A DNA stretch of 64,000 nucleotides from Gemmataceae bacterium (GCA_901538445.1 LR594585.1:1763369-1827368), one strand, 5' to 3'. Positions 34,736 to 43,492 are shown, numbered from the stretch's first letter. The notes: generated by a model not told the origin, from the letters alone. Translations and numbers: made by a program.

Positions 34736-36835
34736 CAGTTCGACGGCGAAGGGGAGTTCGCCCCCTTCGCCCGCGCCCGCCGAGCGCACCACGGCCCCGA
34801 CCCAGGGGGTGCCGGCCGCGCGGATCGCGGCGACCGCGGCGCGGCCCTCGGGGGTCTCCGCGCCGTCGCGGCGGCACACCACCAGGGCCCCGTCGGCGTA
34901 CCCGGCGAGGATCTCGGCCGAGAGCGAGTTCTCGAGCGGGTCGCCGAGCAGGACCACCCGGTCGTACCGCTCTGCGAACCGGACCAGCAGCCCCTGCATG
35001 AACGCCGAGGCGAGCTGGTCCGGGTCCGGGAACGGCCGCCCGGCCGGGAGGTACGCCACGCCGGTCGCGTCGGTCTTGGTCACCAGGGCCGTCGCGTCGG
35101 ACCCGCGGTTGCGGAAGCACTGCGACAGGCCCGCCTGGTCGCCCGCCCGCCCGAGGCTGGTCGAGGAGTCCCACGCGGCCGGCCCGAGGGCGCGGCCCGG
35201 CACGTCGGTCACCCGCGTGTCGAGGATGAGTACGCCCTCGCCCGCCAGTGCGAGGTAGCGGGCGAGTTGCCAGGCCACGTCATCGGTGCGGGTGCCGGCG
35301 TCGGCCGCCACGCACAGGATCACCCCGCCGGAGTTGCGGACCGGTTCGCGGAGCTGGAGTGCCAGCCGCCGGGCCTCGGTCGAGGCGTGCGCGGCGGTGC
35401 GGCCGGGCGCGTCCCCCGGGGCCGCGGCCAGGACCGGGAGCCCGTAGGTCGCGGGGTGCGCCCCCCCCGGCGGCCGCGCGAACCAGGCGCGGCCCACGAT
35501 GCCGAGCAGCGACAGGCCCACCAGCCCGGCGAACACGAACACGCCGATCACCTTCTTGTTCGAGGCCGGCGGCCCGGTGACGGCCGCGGGGTGGACGACC
35601 GCGAACTCGGCCGCGGGGCCGTCGCGGAGCCGCTCGAGCGCGGCGACCCGGGCGGCCACGCCCCGGGCGTCGGCCTCGGCGTGGTCGAGCTTCCGCCGCG
35701 CGGCCTCCTCGGCGGCGCTCAGCTCGCCGGTGCGGACCATGTCGGCGCGGTTCTGGTCGAGGCCGCGCCGCAGCGCCGCGGCCCGGAGCTCCAGGCCCGC
35801 GAGTTCGGCCCCGTGCTGCGCGACGAGGCGGCGCGCGTGCCGCAGCGGCAGCTCGGCGAGTTCCCTGGTGTGTTCCGCGGCCGCGGCCGCTTCGCTGGTG
35901 CGGCGGGTGCCCAGCAGCGCGATGTCGGCCACGACGCGGGACAGTTCGGCCCTCGACCCGACGCCGGTGTCGACGAGCCGCTGCAGGCCGGCCAGCTCCT
36001 TCTTCCGCGACTCGGTCTCGACGTCGATCTCCTGGAGCTTCGCCTGGCACGCGCGGAGCGCGTCGACGAGCGCCTGCTTCCGCTCGCGGTAGCCGGCGTC
36101 CTCGGCCGCGGGGGTGCCGGCCGCCGCGGCCGCTTCCATTTCCCGGGCGCGGTCCAACTGGGTCCGTGCCGCGGCGAGTTTTTCGAGCGTCAGGTTCAGG
36201 TCGGTGGTCATCGTGGTGGCCGCGGCCGCGCCCCGCTCGCGCTCGACGGCGAGCCGGGCGTGGGTGACCCGCTCGGGCAGCGCCTCGTAGGCCGCGCGGG
36301 CCTCGGCCAGCGCGCGGGCGTGGCCCGCCTGTTCGGACCGGAGCATCGCGAGCGCCTGCTGGATCTGGTCCCGCCGCATGGCGGCCGTGTCGCGGATGTA
36401 CTCGTCGGCGACGCGGTCCACGATGGCCCGGCCCGCGTCGGGGTCGGGCCAGTCGATGGACAGGCGGACCGCGTCCACGTTGGGCTGCTGGGTCACCTTG
36501 ACGGCCCGGTCGAGGGTCCGGGCCGGGACCGGCAGGTCCAGCTCGCGGGCCACCTTTTCGAGCCGCTGCTGCGACTTCACGAGGCTGATGAGGGTCTGCG
36601 GACTCGGGGGCGTGTAGTCCCCGTGGCCGCCGAGCGCCAGCGGGGTGTACACGATGGTGGTCTCCACCGGCCACAGGTGCTGCGAGAACCGGGCGGCCGC
36701 GGCCCCCGCCGCGAGGGCCGAGGCTGCGACGCACAACAGGGTCAGCTTCCACCGGCGGAGGGGCGCCCAGAGGTACTCGGGAACGAGGACGGGGTCGGCG
36801 GGCGGTGCGGTTCGCGGGTCCGCGGGCGTGGGCAT
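34517..36835 (-). CDS. Wzz-type chain-length protein with degenerate BY-kinase domain
   Basis: A 772-residue protein. The Wzz domain starts VPEYLWAPLRRWKLTLLC (first helix about 23-45). A long coiled-coil region follows (about 155-400), then the second helix (about 425-447, KKVIGVFVFAGLVGLSLLGIVG). The cytoplasmic region from about 495 resembles a CpsD/Wzc tyrosine kinase. The Walker A position reads ADAGTRTDD, with no GKS/T; Walker A' is LILDTRV and Walker B RVVLLGDP. The kinase is probably inactive. No Tyr-rich tail is present. The last ~73 residues are antisense to the GT26 gene. ATG 36835 has GAGG upstream. It sets polymer length in Wzy-dependent systems. Confidence 0.88.
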   Translation of the reverse strand: MPTPADPRTAPPADPVLVPEYLWAPLRRWKLTLLCVAASALAAGAAAARFSQHLWPVETTIVYTPLALGGHGDYTPPSPQTLISLVKSQQRLEKVARELDLPVPARTLDRAVKVTQQPNVDAVRLSIDWPDPDAGRAIVDRVADEYIRDTAAMRRDQIQQALAMLRSEQAGHARALAEARAAYEALPERVTHARLAVERERGAAAATTMTTDLNLTLEKLAAARTQLDRAREMEAAAAAGTPAAEDAGYRERKQALVDALRACQAKLQEIDVETESRKKELAGLQRLVDTGVGSRAELSRVVADIALLGTRRTSEAAAAAEHTRELAELPLRHARRLVAQHGAELAGLELRAAALRRGLDQNRADMVRTGELSAAEEAARRKLDHAEADARGVAARVAALERLRDGPAAEFAVVHPAAVTGPPASNKKVIGVFVFAGLVGLSLLGIVGRAWFARPPGGAHPATYGLPVLAAAPGDAPGRTAAHASTEARRLALQLREPVRNSGGVILCVAADAGTRTDDVAWQLARYLALAGEGVLILDTRVTDVPGRALGPAAWDSSTSLGRAGDQAGLSQCFRNRGSDATALVTKTDATGVAYLPAGRPFPDPDQLASAFMQGLLVRFAERYDRVVLLGDPLENSLSAEILAGYADGALVVCRRDGAETPEGRAAVAAIRAAGTPWVGAVVRSAGAGEGGELPFAVELSTADDACALGAGEEPAGEESGVLRVTRGQAAGLRADAPGPFQAQPLDQTRGAAHAADQHVEGRPDLKAHRRA

Positions 36836-37293
36836 TCGGTGGTCCTCGTTCGGGGTCGGGCGGCGGACCCGGTCGCTCGCCCGTCCATCCCTGACTCGCC
36901 GGGCGTGCATACTTGGCACCCCCGGGCATGCTCATCGCGTGCCGCCGGCCGGTCCCCGGAGATTGAAATCAGTAAAGACGGGCCGCCGGCCGCCTGAGGC
37001 GACGCGCCCGCGGCCCAACTGCGCAAGCGACGGCACGAAGGTGCCCGCCCTCGGGCTTCGTTCTGGGAATGAAGTTTCGCGGCGGCGCGTGCCTTGATCG
37101 GTGGCCCGGAATGCTGCAATCGAAGCGCACAAGCGGGCTGGGGCCGGTGCCGGTGGCGCGACCCGTTCGGAACCGGGCCGCCGGCCTCTCATGAGTTTGG
37201 CAAGGAGATTGCCTTATCTCTTCCCGGGCCGCCGAGGGAACTCGGTGTCCAACGAAACGCCATCATCCTGCCAGTACATTCTCGGGTCACGAC
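36836..37293. other. 458-nt divergent regulatory gap of the exopolysaccharide locus
   Basis: No gene is supported here. It separates the leftward Wzz-led arm from the rightward STAS-led arm. It holds a sigma-54 promoter (37198-37213) and an imperfect dyad CTTCGTT/AATGAAG at 37056-37074, about 130 nt upstream of it, a usual distance for an enhancer. I see no clear promoter for the leftward arm. Confidence 0.6.
37198..37213 (+). promoter_or_regulatory. sigma-54 (-24/-12) promoter
   Basis: TGGCAAGGAGATTGCC has GG at 37199-37200 and GC at 37211-37212, with the required 10 nt between them. It matches the TGGCAC-N5-TTGCW consensus at nearly all conserved bases. Transcription would start near 37224, about 70 nt before the STAS gene. 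Confidence 0.75.
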
Positions 37294-37737
37294 ATGACGA
37301 ATCACCACGAACACGACCTCCTCGAACAGGGCCGCGGGGCCGAGGGCCGTGTCCCCGACCTGCCGCCGCTGGCCGCCCGCCTGACGTGGGACGCGCCGCC
37401 GAAGTCGGGCGGCGACTGCGACGCGCCGCGGCACGGCATCGCGGTCCTCTCGTGCCCCGGCCCGACCTTCTCGGGGCAGCGGGCGACCGCGTTCGGTCGG
37501 CAGGCCGCGCGGCTCGCGCTGACGAAGGCCCAGGTGGTGCTCGACGTGAGCGAGGTGACCTCGATCGACGCCGCCGGGCTGCTCGCGATCACCTCGCTGG
37601 CCCGGGCGTGCCGGGAGCGCGGCGTGGCCCTGCGGCTGTGCGGGCCGACCCCCGCGGTCCGCGTCCTGCTGGCCGCGGCCGGGGTCCACCGCCTTGCCGA
37701 CATCTTCCACACCCGCCGGCACGCGGGCGTGGCATGA
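37294..37737 (+). CDS. STAS-domain protein, anti-sigma-factor-antagonist-like
   Basis: A 147-residue protein. The first ~45 residues are polar and lack a known motif. A STAS domain follows: HGIAVLSCPGPTFSG, then VVLDVSEVTSIDAAGLLAITSLARACRERG. In phosphorylatable antagonists such as SpoIIAA the central block reads D-S-x-G; here it is D-A-A-G, so the usual phospho-serine is missing. It may therefore be a constitutive binder of a partner switch or a structural STAS unit. It is the first gene after the sigma-54 promoter and is probably co-transcribed with the sugar transferase. Confidence 0.85.
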   Translation: MTNHHEHDLLEQGRGAEGRVPDLPPLAARLTWDAPPKSGGDCDAPRHGIAVLSCPGPTFSGQRATAFGRQAARLALTKAQVVLDVSEVTSIDAAGLLAITSLARACRERGVALRLCGPTPAVRVLLAAAGVHRLADIFHTRRHAGVA

Positions 37738-37831
37738 CTCCCCGGCCCCGGCCCGACCGGGGCCCGTTCGCCTGCCTACCTCTCCGCACCCATTCCGTCC
37801 CCGAACGGCCGCACATAGCCGAGTGACACCC

Positions 37832-38596
37832 ATGTTGATTGCCGCCCCCGCCCAGCCCGCGTTGAACCTTCCGACCGTTCCCGTTCTCGAAGGCTTGTCC
37901 CTCCGCGTGTCCGGGGCCGCGCCGGGCCTGCTGGCCCGGGTCGAGCGCGCCCGGGTCTGGTACAACCGCGCCTCCTGGGAGGCACGGGGCCGCGTGCGGG
38001 CGCTCGCCAAGCGGACGCTCGACGTCGCCGGCGCGGCGGGCCTCCTCGTGGCCCTTGCCCCGCTGTTCCTGGTCGTCGCCGCCCTCATCAAGTTCCACGA
38101 CCGCGGCCCGGTCCTGTTCTGGCAGAAGCGGGTCGGCCGGTGGGGCCGCCTGTTCTGGTTCCCGAAGTTCCGGTCGATGGTCGTCAACGCCGAGCAGCTC
38201 AAGGCCCGGCTGGTCGCGCACAACGACCACAAGGAGAGCGTGACCTTCAAGATGAAGCGGGACCCCCGGGTCACCTGGATCGGCCGCATCATCCGCAAGA
38301 CGAGCATCGACGAGCTGCCGCAATTGTGGTGCGTGCTCAAGGGCGAAATGTCGCTCGTCGGGCCGCGGCCCCCGGTGGTGCAGGAGGTCGAGAAGTACAC
38401 GATGAAGGCCCGCCGCCGCCTGGAGGTGGCCCCGGGGCTGACGTGCCTGTGGCAGATCATGGGCCGGGGCGACATCCCGTTCGCCCGGCAGCTCGAGCTC
38501 GACGTGCAGTACATCGAGACCCAGTCGCTGTGGACCGACCTGCGGATCCTGTTCCTCACCGTCCCGGCCGTCGTCCTCGGCCGTGGCGCGTACTGA
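37832..38596 (+). CDS. priming sugar transferase (polyprenyl-phosphate phosphoglycosyl transferase)
   Basis: A 254-residue member of the bacterial sugar transferase family (PglC/WbaP C-terminal type). A single re-entrant or membrane helix (about 57-85) precedes DRGPVLFWQKRVGRWGRLF and KFRSM. The catalytic Asp-Glu dyad is in RKTSIDELPQLW, followed by GEMSLVGPRPP and APGLTCLWQIMGRGDI. It should load the first sugar-1-phosphate onto undecaprenyl phosphate, starting repeat-unit synthesis at the inner membrane. The N-terminal ~50 residues are a variable cytoplasmic extension. It is the committed step of the locus and lies under the sigma-54 promoter. Confidence 0.93.
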   Translation: MLIAAPAQPALNLPTVPVLEGLSLRVSGAAPGLLARVERARVWYNRASWEARGRVRALAKRTLDVAGAAGLLVALAPLFLVVAALIKFHDRGPVLFWQKRVGRWGRLFWFPKFRSMVVNAEQLKARLVAHNDHKESVTFKMKRDPRVTWIGRIIRKTSIDELPQLWCVLKGEMSLVGPRPPVVQEVEKYTMKARRRLEVAPGLTCLWQIMGRGDIPFARQLELDVQYIETQSLWTDLRILFLTVPAVVLGRGAY

Positions 38597-38723
38597 GCGA
38601 CGCCGGGGACCGCCCCGACCGGCGGTCCGTGACCCGACCTGGCAGAGACGCGGACCGCGGACCGCTCCGACGTCTGCCACCGGCCCCCGGTGCCCGCCCA
38701 CTGGTCCGCAGGAAGCCCCGCCC

Positions 38724-40283
38724 ATGAAGGCCGTCATCGTCGTCCCGGAGCAGAAGCCCTCGGCCTGCCCGTCGGTCCCGTGCGTCGCCCTGTTCCCGCT
38801 CCTGGACCGGCCGTTCCTCCAGCACGTGGTCGAGGCGGTCGCCCGGCGGGGGGTCCGGGAGGTCCAGTTCGTTCTCGGCCCCGGGGCCGATGCCGTCGTC
38901 GAGTACTTCGGCGACGGCACCCGGTGGGGCTGCGCGTTCGCGTACCACCTTATTGCCGACCCCAACGCGCCGGGCGGCGTCCTCCGCTCCCTGGTCGAGC
39001 CGGGCGAGTACGCCCTCGTCGCCACCGCGGACCGGCTCCCGTCGCTGCCGACGGTGCTCCGGCCCACGCCGCCCGGCCTGCTGTTCGGCGCGCCGGGGGA
39101 GTGGTCCGGCTGGGCGGTCGTTCGCGGGGGGGAACTGTCGTCGGTCGCGGGCGGCGCGCTCCGCGACCTCGGCACCGCGCTCGCGGAGTTGGGGCTGAAG
39201 TGGGTGGACGTGGGGCGGCCGGTCGCGTTCCGAGCGCTGACCGACGTGCCCGAGGCGCAGTCACGGCTCCTCTGCGGCGACGTCCCGTGCGTGCTGGTGA
39301 CCGCGCAAGAGGCCGCGCCCGGGGTGTGGCTCGCCCCGAACACGCGGGTCGCGGACACGAGTACCCTCGTGCCCCCCGCGTTCGTCGGCGCGAACACGGT
39401 GATCGGCCCCGGGGCCGTGATCGGTCCGAACGCCGTCGTCGGCCCGGACTGCATGATCGACCGCGGGGCGCAACTGCGGGACGCGACGGTGTGTACCGGA
39501 ACCTACGTCGGGACCGGGGTGGAGCTCTCGGGCGTGATCGCCGACGGCCGGTGCCTCGTGAACCCGCGGCTCCGGACCGCCGCGACCATCGACCGGCGGC
39601 TCCTCGACCGGCTCGCGACCGGGCTGCCGCTGGTCCGCAGCGTGGAGCCCCTGCTGGCGGGCGCGGCGTTCGTCGCGGCGGCCCCCGTGGTCCTCGCGGC
39701 CGCGCTGTGGCTGTGGCTCACGCGGCCCGGCCCGGTGTTCTGGCAGCGGCGGTTCGTGACCACGCCCGCGCCCGCGGCGGAATCGACCTGGGAGGCGGGC
39801 ACCGCGTACACGCTCGTTCCGCCGCAGGAGGGCGACGAGCAGAGCGGGTGGGTGGTCCCGGCCACGTTCCGCGGGCTCGTGCTGGAACTGCTCCCCGCGC
39901 TGGGCGGGGTGGCGCTGGGGAAGCTCCGGCTCGTGGGCCTGCCGCCCCGCCGCCGGGCCGCGCTGCGCCTGCACGGCACGCAGTACCCGCCGGTCCTCCG
40001 GGCCCCCGCCGGCCTGATCTCCGAGGCGGCACTGTGCCCGACGCCCCCGACCGCCGAGGACCGCCTCCTCGTGGACGTGTACCAGACGCAGACGTCGCGG
40101 CTCGGGACCAACCTGTGGCGCGTGTGCCGGTTCCTCGCGAAGGCGCTGACCTCGTGGGGCGCGCCGCCCAGGGCCACCGGGGCGACCCGGTACGCGCTGG
40201 GCCGCGCGGGCGTGGTCGCGGTGGTGCCGCCCACGACCGTCGTTGTGTCGGCCCCGGCCGACCTCGCCCCGGAACTGGTGTGA
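38724..40283 (+). CDS. nucleotidyltransferase-like / hexapeptide / sugar-transferase-like fusion
   Basis: A 519-residue three-part protein. Residues 1 to about 190 have the fold order of sugar-1-phosphate nucleotidyltransferases (MKAVIVVPEQ, then ALFPLLDRPFLQHVVEAVARRGV), but the GGxGTRLxPLT signature is absent. At about 195-285 there are left-handed beta-helix hexapeptides (VIGPGAVIGPNAVVGPDC). At about 310-490 a membrane helix and a weakened sugar-transferase domain follow: RPGPVFWQRRF and LGKLRLVGLPP stand where active enzymes have SPGPVFF and MSLVGPRP. The DE catalytic dyad is not evident. Catalysis is doubtful in both enzyme halves; a regulatory or scaffolding partner of the preceding priming transferase is plausible. 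Confidence 0.8.
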   Translation: MKAVIVVPEQKPSACPSVPCVALFPLLDRPFLQHVVEAVARRGVREVQFVLGPGADAVVEYFGDGTRWGCAFAYHLIADPNAPGGVLRSLVEPGEYALVATADRLPSLPTVLRPTPPGLLFGAPGEWSGWAVVRGGELSSVAGGALRDLGTALAELGLKWVDVGRPVAFRALTDVPEAQSRLLCGDVPCVLVTAQEAAPGVWLAPNTRVADTSTLVPPAFVGANTVIGPGAVIGPNAVVGPDCMIDRGAQLRDATVCTGTYVGTGVELSGVIADGRCLVNPRLRTAATIDRRLLDRLATGLPLVRSVEPLLAGAAFVAAAPVVLAAALWLWLTRPGPVFWQRRFVTTPAPAAESTWEAGTAYTLVPPQEGDEQSGWVVPATFRGLVLELLPALGGVALGKLRLVGLPPRRRAALRLHGTQYPPVLRAPAGLISEAALCPTPPTAEDRLLVDVYQTQTSRLGTNLWRVCRFLAKALTSWGAPPRATGATRYALGRAGVVAVVPPTTVVVSAPADLAPELV

Positions 40284-40357
40284 GCGGGAGGGGCCGCACC
40301 CGGACCCGGAACGAGAACCGACCCCCGCAACTCGAACCTCCCTTCAGAGACCGCCCC

Positions 40358-41341
40358 ATGCCCCTGCTCGATTCGGCGACCCAGGTTCCCGTGTGCCCGC
40401 TGACCGGCGCGGCGATGGCCCCGTGGATGCGCGTGCCGTGCGACTGGCGGCGGCCCGACGCGACCGGCCGGTACGAGCTGTTCTGGTCGGCGGCGGGCCA
40501 GTTCGGGCAACTGCACCCGCGGCCCGCGAAGCACGAGATCCCCGCGTTCTACGACGTCGAGTACTACACGCACCACGCCGACGTGGCGGGCGGGGGCCGC
40601 GGCCGCGGGTTCCTGGAGCGGCTCCGCGTACACCTCGCGTGGCGGGCCGACCACGGGTCGGACGTGACCCCCGAGAGCCTCCGCGCCACGACCGGCCTCG
40701 CGACCGGCTCGGCGCTCGAGCTCGGGTGCGGCGACGGGAAGCTGCTCGCGGGCCTGCAGGAGAGCGGGTGGGCGGTCGTGGGCGTGGACCCCGACCCGGC
40801 GGCGCGGAAGGTCGCGGGCGAGCGGGGGCTCCAGGTCCACGACGGCACCGCCGAGGAGCCGCCGGCCGCGATCGACGGCCGCACGTTCGACCTCGTCCTG
40901 ATGCAGCACGTCCTGGAGCACTGCCTCGACCCGGTCCAGGCGCTGCGGGCCGCCACGGCGTACCTGAAGCCGAACGGGGTTCTCGTGGTGGAGACGCCGA
41001 ACAACGAGGCGACCGGGCTGCGGGCCGCCCGGGCCGCGTGGCCCTGGCTCGACGTCCCGCGGCACCTCAACTTCTTCACCCCGCACAGCCTCCGGGCCGC
41101 GTGCTCGCTCGCCGGGCTCGCCCCGGTGGCGACGGAGTACACCGGGTACGTGCGGCAGTTCCAGCGGCCGTGGATCGAGAACGAGCGGCACATCCGGTCG
41201 GTGTTCGACCGCCGCGAGCCGGGCACGCCCCCGGCGAGCGGCACCCTCGCCGCCTGGGCGCTGCTCGCGCGCACGGCGCTGGCCCGCTCGCGGTACAAGT
41301 ACGACTCGGTCCGCGTCGTCGCGCGGAGCGTGCCGCGGTAA
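40358..41341 (+). CDS. class I SAM-dependent methyltransferase
   Basis: A 327-residue methyltransferase. A Cys-containing N-terminal segment (VCPLTGAAM) and a WSAAGQFGQLHPRP block precede the SAM-binding ALELGCGDGKLLAGL and VVGVDPDP. FDLVLMQHVLEHCLDPVQALR and LKPNGVLVVETPN are motifs II and III of the Methyltransf_23 type. DVPRHLNFFTPHSLR is usual in enzymes that methylate surface sugars. Its place at the end of the rightward exopolysaccharide arm suggests O-methylation of a repeat unit. Confidence 0.9.
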   Translation: MPLLDSATQVPVCPLTGAAMAPWMRVPCDWRRPDATGRYELFWSAAGQFGQLHPRPAKHEIPAFYDVEYYTHHADVAGGGRGRGFLERLRVHLAWRADHGSDVTPESLRATTGLATGSALELGCGDGKLLAGLQESGWAVVGVDPDPAARKVAGERGLQVHDGTAEEPPAAIDGRTFDLVLMQHVLEHCLDPVQALRAATAYLKPNGVLVVETPNNEATGLRAARAAWPWLDVPRHLNFFTPHSLRAACSLAGLAPVATEYTGYVRQFQRPWIENERHIRSVFDRREPGTPPASGTLAAWALLARTALARSRYKYDSVRVVARSVPR

Positions 41342-41350
41342 CGGGTTCTT

Positions 41351-41529
41351 CACCCCGAAGGGGTGGTGCAACGTAGCCCGGGGCAACGCCCCGGGAATCG
41401 CGGATCAAATGTCTTGCACCCTGGAAGGGTGAGGCAACCTCGTGTCGCACCCTTACAGGGTGCAAATCCAATTCGGCCACGGACCCGGGGCGGTGCCCCG
41501 GGCTATGCTGTCCCACCCCTTCGGGGTGG
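41351..41529. repeat. large nested inverted repeat between convergent genes
   Basis: Outer arms about 41351-41395 and 41484-41529 pair (CACCCCGAAGGGGTGG and GTAGCCCGGGGC blocks), with an inner pair at about 41413-41465 (TTGCACCCT/AGGGTGCAA). It fills the gap between the methyltransferase and treZ. Confidence 0.75.
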
Positions 41530-41559
41530 AGCAGCTATGCACCTGATCTGATCGCCGCC

Positions 41560-43449
41560 TCACGTCGCGGCACCCTCGGCCGGGTCGCGGCGCGCGGCCA
41601 GTACGACCGCCGCCTCGCCGGGGATCCGCCAGTTGTCGTCGGTGTCCAGCGGGGCGGTGCCCAGGCCGCCGTACTTCGGGTGCTCGCTCGACCACAGGAC
41701 GTGCCAGTGGGTGCCGACCGCGGGCGGGGCCAGCAGCGGCTCCGGGGCCGGGTTCAGGTGCAGGTCGCGGCCCAGGTTCACGATCAGCAACCGGTCCCCG
41801 CCGTCGCCCGAGAAGAACCGGAGCACGAACGCGGACGGGCCGAGCACCGCGCCGTCGAGGTTGGAGGAGGCGAACGCCGGGTCGGTCCGGCGGAGCGCGA
41901 GCAGGTCGGTGTGCAGCGCGACCCACTCGGGCCGCGCGTCCCGCTCGGCGCGGTCGAGCTTGCACCGCTCGAACGTCGCGGGGTCGGCCGGGTCGGGCAC
42001 CAGGGCCATCCCCTCGGGGCCGGCCTGACTGCGGAACAGCCGCATCGCGTTCCGGCGGCCGTTGTGGACCAGCGCCGCGAGTTCGGCGGTGTGGTCGGCG
42101 AAGTACAGGAACGGCCGCGTGCTGGCGTACTCCTGGCCCTGGAACAGCATCGGGGTCGCGGGGGTCAGCAGCAGGTACGCGGTCATCGCGCGGAACCGGG
42201 CCGGGCTCGTCACCTGGTTCACCCGGAGCCCGCGGCCCGAGTTGGCCACCTGGTCGTGGTTCTCCAGGAACGCGACGAACTGGTGCCGCGGGACGTCGAG
42301 CGCCGGGCGGCCGCGCCGCCGGTTGTGGAACCGGTACTGCTGGCCCTGGTACAGGAACCCCCACTTCGCGGCGCTGACGAACTCCTGGGCCGTGCCCAGG
42401 TAGTCCATGAAGTACCCCTCGTTCTTGCCCGTGAGGGCGACCCGGGCCGCGTGGTGCAGGTCGTCGTTCCACACCGCGTCGAGCCCGTACCCGCCGGCGT
42501 GCGGGGGCCGCACGATGTTGGCGTCCTGCGGCTCGTTCTCGGCCATCACGAACGTCGCGCGGCCCCGGGCGGCCCTCCGCACCTCGCGGCCGATCGCGGC
42601 GACGACGTGGTCCTTCGAGTCGTCGAAGATGGCCTGCGTCGCGTCGAGCCGGAGCCCGTCGAGGTGGTACTCGTCGACCCAGTACCCGGCGTTGGCGACG
42701 AAGAACTCGCGGACCGGCCCGGCGTCCGGCCCGTCGAAGTTGAACGGCTCGCCCCACTCGGTCGTGTGGATGGTGCTGAGGAACTGCGGGGCGTACTCGC
42801 GGATGTAGTTCCCGTCCGGGCCGAAGTGGTTGTACACGACGTCGAGGATCACCCCGACGCCCGCGGCGTGGGCCGCGTCCACGAACCGGCGGAAGTCGTC
42901 GGGGGTGCCGTACAGCCGCGTCGGGGCGTAGAGGCAGGTGCCGTCGTACCCCCACCCGAACTTGCCCGGGAAGTCGGCGACCGGCATCACCTCGACGGCG
43001 GTGACGCCCAGCGCCGCGAGTTCCGGGAGCCGCGCCGCGGCCGCCGCCCACGTCCCCTCGCGGGTGAACGTGCCGACGTGCATCTCGTACAGCACCTGGC
43101 CCCGCTGCGGGACGCCGGGCCACTTCGCGTCGGTCCACTCGAACCGGTGCGGGTCCACGACCTGTGAGGGGCCGTGCGGCCCGTCGGGCTGGAACCGGGA
43201 CGCGGGGTCGGCGAGCACGGGGCCGCCGTCGAGCCGGAACCGGTACAGCGCGCCGTCCCGGACCCCGGCCGCGAACCCGGCGAAGTACCCGTCGGGCTCG
43301 GCCCGGAGCGGGACCGTCGGCCCGCCCTCGACGACGACCTCGACCTTCGAGCGGATCGGGGCCCAGACCCGGAAGTGGGTGCCCGCGGGGGAGACCTCGG
43401 CCCCGACCGGGTAGCGGCGAACTGCGGGCGATTCCGTCGTGTGCGTCAT
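41560..43449 (-). CDS. treZ: malto-oligosyltrehalose trehalohydrolase
   Basis: A 629-residue TreZ (GH13). The N-terminal CBM48-like domain (THFRVWAPIRSKVEVVVEGG) precedes the (beta/alpha)8 barrel. The GH13 regions are present: DVVYNHFG (about 201), GLRLDATQAI with the nucleophile Asp (about 265), VMAENEP with the acid Glu (about 302) and FLENHDQVAN (about 395). GWGYDGTCLYAPTRLYG is characteristic of TreZ. It releases trehalose from maltooligosyltrehalose made by TreY; no treY lies in the window. GlgX, encoded just upstream, would supply debranched glycogen chains. Confidence 0.95.
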   Translation of the reverse strand: MTHTTESPAVRRYPVGAEVSPAGTHFRVWAPIRSKVEVVVEGGPTVPLRAEPDGYFAGFAAGVRDGALYRFRLDGGPVLADPASRFQPDGPHGPSQVVDPHRFEWTDAKWPGVPQRGQVLYEMHVGTFTREGTWAAAAARLPELAALGVTAVEVMPVADFPGKFGWGYDGTCLYAPTRLYGTPDDFRRFVDAAHAAGVGVILDVVYNHFGPDGNYIREYAPQFLSTIHTTEWGEPFNFDGPDAGPVREFFVANAGYWVDEYHLDGLRLDATQAIFDDSKDHVVAAIGREVRRAARGRATFVMAENEPQDANIVRPPHAGGYGLDAVWNDDLHHAARVALTGKNEGYFMDYLGTAQEFVSAAKWGFLYQGQQYRFHNRRRGRPALDVPRHQFVAFLENHDQVANSGRGLRVNQVTSPARFRAMTAYLLLTPATPMLFQGQEYASTRPFLYFADHTAELAALVHNGRRNAMRLFRSQAGPEGMALVPDPADPATFERCKLDRAERDARPEWVALHTDLLALRRTDPAFASSNLDGAVLGPSAFVLRFFSGDGGDRLLIVNLGRDLHLNPAPEPLLAPPAVGTHWHVLWSSEHPKYGGLGTAPLDTDDNWRIPGEAAVVLAARRDPAEGAAT

Positions 43450-43492
43450 GGGGTGTCCGAGAAAGTAGTCGTGAGCGGCGTCCCGAGTTCGT

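Noticed and set aside
36911-36925. Second sigma-54 site (TTGGCACCCCCGGGC)
   Set aside because: The GG-GC spacing is 9 nt, not the required 10, and it would be over 360 nt from the gene.
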